A stretch of DNA of 64,000 bases, from contig CM037586.1 in the NCBI GenBank assembly GCA_021018995.1, positions 8,282,328 to 8,346,327 of the forward strand. Reading direction: 5' to 3'. The notes beneath the pieces are model-generated. The model saw nothing but the letters and a program-made list of their open reading frames with translations. It was not told the origin of the DNA and ran no database searches. A program made the translations under genes and the position numbers. Positions 54,991-64,000 of the stretch are shown piece by piece (the first letter of the stretch is position 1; each line of letters begins with the position of its first letter). The stretch comes from Chloranthus sessilifolius. Taxonomy: Eukaryota > Streptophyta > Magnoliopsida > Chloranthales > Chloranthaceae.

Positions 54991-56849
54991 TTCTTTAGAT
55001 ATTTGAGATAACAGAGATTAGAAGAGATGAGAAAAGGAAATCTAACGTAAACCTTTGTAGCATTAAAAAAAAAACGCAAATTAAATTAAAGTGCAGTGGT
55101 AATGTTTTTGTAGTCTTTAGATATTTGATACATTACATAGATAAGAAGAGATATGAGAAAGGAATTGTTGCGTAAACCTTTTCAGTATTAAAAAAAATGC
55201 AGAGATTGGCTAGTAAAAATCATCCGACATCTATCTCAACCTCACCAACTGGTGGTACCTCCTCCGACCCTATCACAGCCATCTGCTACGGCAATCCCTT
55301 GGGAGGATGACCCTATCACAGCCATCTGCTACGGCAATCAATCCCCTCGAGAGGATAAACGATGTCTTCAACAATTAACATGGGTGAACTCAAAGTTCTT
55401 CAACAATCAACATATGTGAACTCAAAGATTTGATAGGTGAATATGTATATATAGAGCCCGATTAGGTGCTCTAATGGAGTAGCGGATGAGTTCTTAGATT
55501 AATTTAAAAAAAAAATAGTTTCAAAAAATATTTTTAATATACAAGATAAATTTCTGATTAGATAATCTTTGAAAAAAAATAATTTGAAAACTAATTTTTA
55601 GCATGCATTTATTTAGCAATAGAATTTGGATAGTTGAAACTAGTCCACTTTTGCTTTAAAATATTTTTTTTTGAAAGTATTTTTAATTTAAATTAATCTA
55701 AACAACGCATTCATAATCCACTTGTCACTAAAGTACGGTCACGTACCCTCAGAGGAATTAATTTCATGTCTACTAGTAAGATGTCACCTGCAAAATACAT
55801 ATGGACATTATCAATTTTAATTAGTTAATGAAAATGAAAATTATTATAAGAAAGTTAATAGTTACGTAATTAAAAACATATATATATCTATATATAGTGT
55901 ATATAAAATTAGTTGATGAGTGTCACATAACTGCAAACCATAGGGGTTGGACACAATACCAAATCACAACATGAATTGTGAATTGAAGTAAGATAAAGCT
56001 ACACCCTCAACTAAATGATCAATCTATACTTTGGGCAAAAACCAAATTACAATATGAACTGTGAATTGAAGTAAGAGGAATTTGATAACTACGATCGAAA
56101 ATCAAAAGAATCCACTCCAATTATAAAATTATTCATTTTCCAAATAATCTGGCAAAATTTTAGAAAAATTTGAAAATTTCGTGAATAATTCATGAAATTC
56201 TCAAATAATTCTTAAAATTTGTGATTTTTGTGAATAATTATAAAATTATTCCATTTTTCAAACAATCGTGTATTATTCGCAACTTTTTTAAATAATCATA
56301 AAAAAGAAGAATATATTTCCTTATTATTTGATTGGACAAGGATTTTAAATGAAAATTATGATTGGCTAATCGATTAAAAGAGATAACATAAAATTAAAAG
56401 AGTAGGCCTAGTTTAATATTCCCTCCATTATCATGAGAAATTAGGAATTATTTCAAGAGCCTTAGGAATTATTTAAAATCGATTTTGATGTAATTTTATT
56501 TACACATTTGGATGTTTATTGCATGTTAATATAAATGTGGACCATCGAATTTGTCTGATTTAAATATCATATTCTAAAGATCTTCAATCTCCATCATATG
56601 ACTTAATACAATAAATGACTATAACGTCATCCATATTTCACTGCTTTAAATTATATAATAGAGATTTTATTTTATACCAATCTTTTGCATTAAACATTTT
56701 TAGATCATGACCTTCAAATCTGATGGCTAAAATGAAGTTTCCACTTGGCCTAAGTCCTCCAAACACCAAGTCTTTCCTTTAAAGGATAACTCTAATTATA
56801 CCAACCAAATCTATAAGTACACTACATTCGAAAAATCATTAAATGATGT
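54991..56849. other. No gene; small direct duplications
   Basis: A 31-bp unit beginning gaccctatcacagccatctg is repeated at 55267 and 55308. A second pair (ttcaacaattaacatgggtg and ttcaacaatcaacatatgtg) follows at 55368-55430. Near 55960 and 56041 a block with gtgaattgaagtaaga is repeated. The rest is AT-rich and unassigned. Confidence 0.6.
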
Positions 56850-57725
56850 GAACCAGATGATGGAGATCGATTTCTTTTCAATCTTTCACATAATGGAGCT
56901 TGAGATTAATGGTGTACCATCAAACGATCAATTTAAGGTTCTTGTGGCATACATCCCAAAAAAGTGATCGAAATCTATGAGGCACACATCATACTCAAAC
57001 GTGATTTTTGATCATTTTTTAGGATGTTTTATTTATACCACTGTAATAAAAAATTGACTGTCAGTACACTTATGATCTCAAGATCTATAATTTGGACAAA
57101 ACGATCGTTATTGTCTGATTCAAAAAAGTTAATGGTATTCGGATATGGTATCCTTCAAAATTGATTTCCAATTCAATCTTCCACATAATAATCCTAAGGT
57201 AAATGGTGTACCAACATCCCAAAACAGTAACTGAAAATCCTATGGCAGACATCATGCTCAAATATGATTTTTGATTATGTTTTGAAACGTGCAACACCTG
57301 AAATAAAAAGTTGATTGTTGGTACACCCATAATCTCATACATTATGGAAAAGACTGGGCGACAAACGATCTTCATCTTCTGATTCACAATAGTCAATGAT
57401 TTTCGGTTATAGCACCTTCAAAATTTGATGGGTGCAAATAGATCGTTTCGATTATCGTTTTAATCTTTTACACAATGGATCCTTACATCAATGGTGTACC
57501 ATCAGATGCTCAATTTTTTTATCCCACCTGACATACATTCCATAAAAGTAATTGAAAATCATGTGGCACACATCATGTTCAATGGTGATTTTTGAACTTT
57601 TTGCGATGTATACCACATGAGATAAATAATTGATTGTCAGTACACTCATGATTTCAATATCGATTATGTAAAAGATTTGGATGAAAAATGGTCTCTATCA
57701 GATTATTCGAAGCAATTAGTGGGTT
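56850..57725. mobile_element. Three tandem fold-back MITE units
   Basis: Three related units of about 280-310 bp follow one another (about 56850-57130, 57110-57400, 57400-57725). Each has a left arm with caatctttcacataatgg-type sequence, a centre with aatcctatggcagacatcat-type sequence and a right arm with atgatctcaagatctata-type sequence. They belong to the 'ATCTCAAGATC' family seen near 4.1-6.7 kb and in the 49-53 kb element. Confidence 0.65.
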
Positions 57726-58184
57726 TTTGGCTATGGTACAATTGACAGAAGATGTATAATAATCACTTGCACCACGTATTAGTACATGGTGTCAAAATGA
57801 TACCCCATATATAAAATCTCTAACCTTAATTTTATATACATATCATCATTTTAAAGTCACATAATTCACATGATCATCATATAAATCATATTTATGTTAA
57901 AATGACATTAGAAAATAAAAATAATCATATAATTTAGAACCTAAAAGTAGGGTTGCCAATAAGTCGTGTTAAAGGTATGACTGTCTGATTGGTAAATGAC
58001 ATATGCTTACTTGACTTGGCCCGATGGTGCACCCTAACTGGACCTAATACCCGAAGGGTTAAGGGTATATGCCCAACCCTACCTGACACCTATCCCGACC
58101 TTAACCTGAAACGTTGAGGGAATATGCCCAACCCGACCTGACACCTAACTTGTCGCCTAACCTGACATGGTCGAAAATACTCTA

Positions 58185-58268
<84 letters not shown>

Positions 58269-59481
58269 AAATCTTGTAACTCGAGCTTAGTCGACCTAAT
58301 TTTTTCTTAATCTGACCCAACTATTCCTATAGATTGTGTCTAACACTTCATGCCTAACTTAGCCCAATAGGTCAAGTTTAGTGCCTAGCCCAATAAAAAG
58401 TCATCTCAAGTAGGTCGGGTACCCGATTTGTTGAGGGCCCTACATAGAAGTATGATATGTTTGTCCAAGTTAAATAAAGTTAAGTGTTCGCCTAAGTCTT
58501 ATGACCAATATACATATGGGTGCAAGTTTTGAACCGAAATCCGAACTCGACCCAAAAAACTAACGAATTGAACCAGCTACAATCGACTCGAAAATTGATT
58601 CAAACCGATCCAATTCTAGTTCGGTTTGATTTCGATTTTAGGTGGGAACAATTGAAAACCGATTACGTAGGATGAGAAAATTTGATCAAGGTCATCTGCT
58701 TCAAGGCAATCAATTGTTTAAACTGGCCATTGATAAGTGTGCCATGATCTTAAGATCCCTTGTGTGGAAAATTGGAGCGGAAAAGAAGAGCGAAAAAAAA
58801 AATTTAAATCAATGATTGACACCAATTGTGGGTGTTTGGCATTTTAATCTATGATTTATCACTTTGATGGTACGGATCACCCACATCTCAAACCATGGAT
58901 GGTGTAGATCATTTCAAGAGAGTCGGTCCTTAAAATAAAATAAAAAGGTATCCATCTACCACCGTCTAATTCCAGAAACCAACTGTTTTAGATTTAAGGC
59001 TGAAACGCTTTATCATTCCCAAAATCCTTGTCTTTTAATGCGGATTTGTTAAAAAAACATGTTCATACTAGAGAAGAGACAGAGAGGATATGGAGATTTT
59101 GTATGATAGAACCCTATTCATCTCTAAATAGATCCCATATACCAATCCAAGATAAACAAATAAAACGACAGATTTGAAGGACAAATTTGAAGATAAAATA
59201 ATCGGTGATGGTGGCAGAAATACCTACAAGAACCAAGGAAAAAGAATATGATTAGAAATTACATAAAATGGATGGCTGTGACGATACAGTGATGGTGAGA
59301 GAGAGATGCATTATCAGACATGGATTGGTTAGAAATGTAAACAGGGAATTAAAGACCAATATATTTGCATATCGGCTGGATCCCGGGCTAAAAAGTTTCG
59401 AATATATCGGATATTAGAGTTCCTTTTTTATAAAAAGCGTACCATAAAATACGGAAAATAATAAATAAAAAAATTGTCCAT
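57726..59481. other. Intergenic repeats, no gene recognised
   Basis: Holds a tandem pair of about 55 bp near 58050-58150 (atatgcccaaccc words), an (ATT)n microsatellite, and a half-copy of the fold-back family near 58735-58775. No coding signal. Confidence 0.6.
58187..58265. repeat. (ATT)n microsatellite
   Basis: About 26 ATT units with one interruption (attgtt near 58214). The poly-Asn ORF on the minus strand is an artefact. Confidence 0.97.
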
Positions 59482-59774
59482 GGGCATTTTTGATATTTTG
59501 CCCAATTCATACCAGTATGACCAAATATTGACGAATATGACCCGATATTGGCTGATGTTTGACCTATTTGACCCCATATCGAATCGGAGACATGGTTTAA
59601 CTATCGGCCAATATGGATCGGATTAGGCCCCATCCGATATGGATATACACCCCTTTTCTAAATTTGGTCAAATATCGGGTCAAAAAGGTCAAATAACGGA
59701 CCATACTGGCTGATATTGGGTCATATTGGCCGATATGTGTTGGATAGGACTCAGATGAAATACCAAAAATGCCC
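59482..59774. mobile_element. MITE with GGGCATTTTTG ends
   Basis: The 293-bp unit starts gggcatttttgatatttt and ends gaaataccaaaaatgccc, an inverted match. The interior is rich in ccgatat and gaccaaatatt-type words on both strands, like the CGATACG MITEs. Confidence 0.7.
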
Positions 59775-59871
59775 TTTGTGCACATTTAAATTTTATTTTT
59801 TTATAGTTTTTCATTATTATTTTCTTAAAAGGGCCAAAAAAACTGTCGGTTTAGCCGACGCGTATCAGTTA
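59775..59871. other. Short spacer before Copia LTR
   Basis: AT-rich spacer; no feature seen. Confidence 0.5.
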
Positions 59872-60284
59872 TGTGTTGCGCAAAAGCTTACAAACTAACC
59901 AACGATCTCACGATAAACAATCAAATAAGAATGCAAAATAGAAGAAAATCAACTACAAACACATAAGAGACAATATTTACGTAGTTTGGCAATATGCCTA
60001 CGTCCACGGGTAACAATAATCCACCATATTTATGATCACATAAGAATATAAGAATACTCAAACCTCACCAAAACTCTTCTCAAAACTCTAGATAGTTTTT
60101 TCAAAGCTTTATAATGATATCTTTACTCTTAATTTTGGCCAAGAGCTTTTCCTTTATATAGAAGACACAAATCCTACTTCTAATTTAAGATAAACTAGCC
60201 TTATATAAAGTGTGAACGTAACTGGGCAATTGCCAGCTAGAGTTCAACTACAATTCAAACTCTCAAAGTTAGAGCCAAACATCA
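59872..60284 (-). repeat. 3' LTR of Tork-like element
   Basis: On the minus strand it begins TGATGTTTGG right after the purine tract aggtggagaat and ends near GCGCAACA at 59872-59874. About 413 bp. The partner LTR is outside the window, so the outer end is not confirmed by a TSD. Confidence 0.7.
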
Positions 60285-60394
60285 ATTCTCCACCTAGCTC
60301 TAAGCTTTACCATATACTCTTTCTTCCGATCATCGCTATTTTCATATCACCGCTACCACCAGTATCCAGAGGGCACTCAAATCTGTTGAACGTT

Positions 60395-61895
60395 GATCAA
60401 ATCCAAACAATGTTTAGACTTGACCACTGATACTACCTTTCTCATCATATCTGCAGGATTATCTGTCGTGCTCACCTTCTTCAAAGATATCTTGCCATCT
60501 TCGATTACTTTTCGTACGAAGTGATACCCTATATCAATGTGCTTTGTACAAGCATGATATACCTGATTCTTTGTTAAGTAAATAGCACTCTGGCTATTGT
60601 AGAACATATCGATACTTTCCTATGTGATCCCCAAATCACCAACTAAACCATAAAGTTATAATGCTTCTTTCACTGCCTCTGTTATTGTTATATACTCTGC
60701 ATCTGTAGTAGACAAAGCCACTGAATCCTACAACATCAACCTCCAGCTAATCGGACCACCTGATAGCGTAAACACATATCTCATTATAGACCGACGTTTA
60801 TTCAAATTACCCGCATAATCTGAATCTATGTATCCGCATAACTAATGACATGTACCACTGCAAAAAAATCAAATCGGCACCTTTGGTACCACGTATGTAC
60901 CTCATATTTCATTTCACCGCTTGCTAATGCTCCTTGTCTAGATTAGCAATATACTTGCTGACTACACTAATGGCATGTGAAATATCCGATCAAGTGCAAA
61001 CCATAGCGTACATCAAGCTACCAACCGCACTCAAGTAGGAAACACAAGTCATGGACTCACGCTCCTCATCTGTAGTAGGAGACATGCTAGCCGAAAGATG
61101 AAAGTGAGCTGCTAATGAAGTACTCACAGCCTTTGAGTTCTTCATCCCAAATCGTGAGAGTACCTTCTTTAGATAGCTCTTCTGTGTCAGACACAACTGC
61201 ACTTTCTTTCTGTCTCTCTGAATCTCCATTCCAATAAACTTTCTCGCTGAGTCAAGCTCCTTCATCTCAAACTACATGCCATATTGAAATTTTAACTTGT
61301 TAATCTCTACCATGTTCTTACAGCTATGAGCATGTCATAAATATATAAGAGAAGGTAAATAAATAAGTCATCCGCTAGCCTCTTGAACTAGACACAGTTA
61401 TCGTATTCACTTGGAATATAATTTTGGCCCACCATAAATGTGTCAAATCGTTTGTACCACTGTCTCGGCGACTGTTTCAACCCGTACAAGGACTTCTTCA
61501 GTTTGCACACTAACCTCTCTTCTCCAGGAAACTTGAACCCTTCAGGTTGGTTCATATAAATCTCCTCCTCCAGATCACCATGTAGACATGTCATTTTCAC
61601 ATCGAGTTATTCTAACTCTAAGCCCAAATGTGCTATAATTGACAACAAAACCACGTATGAAGTGTGTTGGACAATCGGTGAGAACACCTCATTGTAATCA
61701 ATGCTTTTCTTCTGCGCATAGCCTTTTGCTACCAACCGTGCTTTATACCTTGCACTACTACTTTTCAGAGAACCCTTTTTCTTCTTATAAATTCACTTAC
61801 ACCTAATCGCTTTCTTTCCCTTAGGTAACTCTGTCAATTCCTAAGTTTGATTCTTATAAAGAGAATCCATCTCTTCACCCATTATGGTCTTCCAT
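60395..61895 (-). pseudogene. Copia RT and RNase H, inactivated
   Basis: Minus-strand blocks: an RT start (EEMDSLYKNQT and KARLVAKGYAQ, 61700-61890), LVCKLKKSLYGLKQSPRQWY (ORF 61388-61600), a catalytic region near 61350 that reads LLLYIYDMLIA where LLLYVDDMLIA is expected, MKELDSARKFIGMEIQRDRK (60990-61265), and RNase H ending (IDIGYHFVRKVIEDGKISLK, ADMMRKVV, 60377-60607). The first catalytic Asp of the YVDD box is replaced by Tyr, so the enzyme would be dead even without the many stops. Confidence 0.88.
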
Positions 61896-61999
61896 TCTCA
61901 TGAACATCTACCACTGATTACATCCTTGAATGAAGACGACTCATTGTCATCTAACGTCAATGCGTAGGCGACCATATCCTCGAAACCGTAGCGAATTTA

Positions 62000-63420
62000 T
62001 GCTCTAACATTTCTTTTAGGTCTTTCACCCACTAAGGATTGTTCTGGCTCTCTCTCAACTGTTTCTACACTATTCTCTGATATAATAATTGGAAGAGTTT
62101 CTAACTCTACCGTAAACTGATCTTTTGTCATCTCTTTTCAAATTTTCATGACTTGTTTGTTAGAAGTTTACATAACAGTTTCATCAAAGGTCACATCTCT
62201 GCTAATCACAACTTTATTCTGCTCAGGACACCATACTCTGCATCCTTTCACACTATTTACATATCCTATAAAAATCACTTTCTTAGCCCTTGGGTCAATT
62301 TTACTATCTCTGACATGATAGTATGTTGTGCAACTAAAGACTCTCAATGCACTGTAATTTACAAGCTTCCCTAACTACATCTCAATTGGAGTCTTGTACT
62401 CTATTGTTGTAGATGGTGATCTGTTTATTAGATAACATGTTGTATTGACTGCCTCAGCCCAGAACTCTCTACCCAATCTCATATTGGATAACATACATCT
62501 TACTTTTTCAAGTTGAGTTCTATTCATACGTTATGTTACCCCATTCTGTTGCGGCGTATTCCTCACTGTGAAGTGCCTAGCAATACCGTTCTCTTCACAG
62601 AACTCTTGAAACTATTCACTAGTGTACTCACCACCATTATTAGTTCTCAACCGCTTGACCTTCTTTCTAGTTTGACTCTCAAACAGTATTTTCTACCTCT
62701 TGAAGATTTCCAACACATCATCTTTACTCTTCATCATGTAAATCCATACATACAGAGAGTAATCATCAATGAAGGAGATGAAGTACCTGGCACCACCTTG
62801 AGAAGGAAGCTTTGAAGGCCCCCATACATCTGAATGTATATAGTCTATTGTGCCTTTTGTACTTAACCTGCATTGTTTCCTGATGACACAATACTCACAA
62901 AAGTCAACTTTTTCAGCCTTTATACCTTTCAACAAGCTCTACTTGCTCAACTCTGTCATTCTTCTTTCTTACATGTGCCCAGACGCATGTGTCATAACTG
63001 TGTAGAGGATAAACCACTATCATCTTACATAGATACTACTGTTCCACCTGTCACTGTATTCCTTGATAGAAAGTAAAGGTTTTTAACCTTTTCCGTTTTT
63101 ATCACAATCAGAGATCCCTTTGTCACCTTTAAAACTCCACCTTGAGCTATAAACTTGAGCCCATTGGAGTCTAGTGTATCAAGCGATATGAGGTTCTTCT
63201 TTAGTTCTGGAACATAGCGTACATTGGTCAATGTTCTCACAATCTCATCGTGCATATTTATTCTGATACTCCCCTTTTCAATTGCCTTACAGGTCATCAT
63301 TACCCATCAATACCGTTCCACCATCCACTTCTTTATAAGACATGAATCAGTCCCTATTTGGATACATGGTAGGAGCACCCTCAATCAAGTACCATGCCTT
63401 CTGCGAGTATTTATCTGAAA
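62000..63420 (-). pseudogene. Copia protease/pre-integrase and integrase, inactivated
   Basis: The ORF at 63025-63300 gives the protease C-terminal and pre-integrase region (RYVPELKKNLISLDTLDSNG). The ORF at 62693-62935 gives the zinc-binding end and core start (CEYCVIRKQCRLS, IDYIHSDVWGPSK with a catalytic Asp, FIDDYSLYVWIY). Near 62660 RLRTNNGGEYTS has Asn for the usual second Asp (TDNGGE). Near 62530 PQQNGVT is followed by TAA where the catalytic Glu is expected, before RMNRT. A later part reads YSALRVFSCTTYYHVRDSKI. All three acidic-residue blocks can be located but two of the three residues are lost. Confidence 0.88.
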
Positions 63421-63502
63421 GCATTGATAACATATTTCCATCATCATTCGGAGCTTGTTCGGCTATACCTGCCTCATCAATGACCAATTTCTGCTTTTTA
63501 TC

Positions 63503-64000
63503 CTAAAAATCGTCCCTCTTTATTTGTAACTGTAGACAATGTCTTCTGATGTGACTCTTTTCGTGACATTTATAGCATTCTACTGTCTTTCTGTTTTTGG
63601 ATTTATATATGAACTTTGATCTACCTCTTCTGGATTTACGATCTTTTGCTCTCCCCCTAACCAACAAGACATCTGCTTGTGTATCACTATCTGAATCGTT
63701 CTTCCTCATTTCGTTATAAAGCAATGTCGTTGTAACCAACTCCAGTTCAATAGTATCCTTCTCATAGAGTAGTGTACTAATCAAGTGCTCATAGGAATCG
63801 GGAAGGGAAGACAAAAGTAATAGTATTTTGTCTTCATCCTTAACCTATTCTCCAATATTTAATAATTTAGATATTATTTTATTGAATTCATTAAGATATT
63901 CGTTGAAAAAAGTATTTGCCTTCATGTGCAACTTGTGCAGTTGCTTCTTCAGATATAGACGACTCGTTAGAGATTTTGTCATATAGAGACTCTCCAATTT
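63503..64000 (-). pseudogene. Copia gag C-terminal half
   Basis: The minus-strand reading enters the window with LYMTKSLTSRLYLKKQLHKL and NEYLNEFNKIISKLLNIGE, then a TAG stop near 63845. The ORF at 63503-63814 continues SSLPDSYEHLISTLLYEKDT, a basic stretch (RAKDRKSRRGRSKF) and a CCHC zinc knuckle (CYKCHEKSHIRRHC, CX2CX4HX4C). This is the UBN2-type gag of Tork elements; its start is beyond the window. Confidence 0.88.

Larger units (their letters stand above)
59872..64000 (-). mobile_element. Tork/Tnt1-like Ty1/copia element, partial
   Basis: On the minus strand the order is gag (window edge), protease/pre-integrase, integrase, RT, RNase H, purine tract and 3' LTR. This is the Copia order. 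The 5' LTR and gag start lie beyond 64000. Domain wording (ECYKCHEKSHIRRHC, DVWGPSKLPSQGGARYFISF, KKSLYGLKQSPRQWYKRF) fits the Tork/Tnt1 group. Stops and frameshifts occur in every domain. Confidence 0.9.

Noticed and set aside
56850..57725. microRNA precursor
   Set aside because: Long palindromes could form hairpins, but the copy number and tandem layout point to MITEs; no mature miRNA recognised.
58090..58320. Poly-Asn ORF
   Set aside because: A reading of the (ATT)n repeat.

Overview
This window looks like transposon-dense, gene-poor intergenic DNA from a non-grass flowering plant with a large genome. The reasons are AT-rich sequence, plant-type Ty1/copia and Ty3 (Athila-like) retrotransposons with tRNA-Met and tRNA-Asp type primer sites, L1-type LINEs, a SINE, a MULE with a 9-bp target duplication, and many fold-back MITEs. 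I see no intact cellular gene. The only host-gene-like signal is a TATA box, a CT-rich 5' leader and a 41-codon signal-peptide ORF near 2.5-2.75 kb. I cannot name the species.

Layout. 1-1525: LINE fragment (minus). 1526-2335: truncated LTR. 2.4-7.9 kb: gene fragment, SINE-like unit, microsatellite and fold-back repeats. 7897-10478: solo LTR (TSD tacct). 10807-11058: SINE with a 13-bp TSD. 11250-25650: a second LINE (minus), split by a Copia solo LTR (13232-13881) and by a SIRE-like Copia element (14619-25319, TSD gattc). That Copia element is itself split by a 4.4-kb solo LTR (19264-23705, TSD caatg). 26602-48239: a second Copia element (TSD ttttt), split first by a CGATACG-type MITE and then by a 17.2-kb Athila-like element (28462-45667, TSD atcac). 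49065-53812: a fold-back element containing a MULE (49516-52953, TSD tttgtaaat), which holds another hairpin MITE. 53.9-59.8 kb: MITEs and tandem fold-back units. 59872-64000: a decayed Tork/Tnt1-like Copia element (minus) running off the window.

The Athila-like element is the most unusual object. Between two outer LTRs with a matching TSD it carries two tandem copies of RT-RNaseH-INT plus the 3' region. The copies are separated by a truncated, clearly different LTR joined directly to mid-RT sequence. This suggests a chimera of two subfamilies made before integration. The first copy keeps an open RT-RNaseH; the second keeps the better integrase.

A second cross-cutting signal is that several unrelated elements here carry arrays of short CG-centred palindromes, each family with its own word (TCAATCGATTGA, GATCGATC, ACGGACGTCCGT, GGTCGATTAATCGACC, CCGATACGTATCGG). 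They sit in LTRs, leaders or 3' regions rather than in the coding parts. All reading frames except one pol ORF are broken, so the sequences mostly work as fossils whose TSDs give a relative insertion order.
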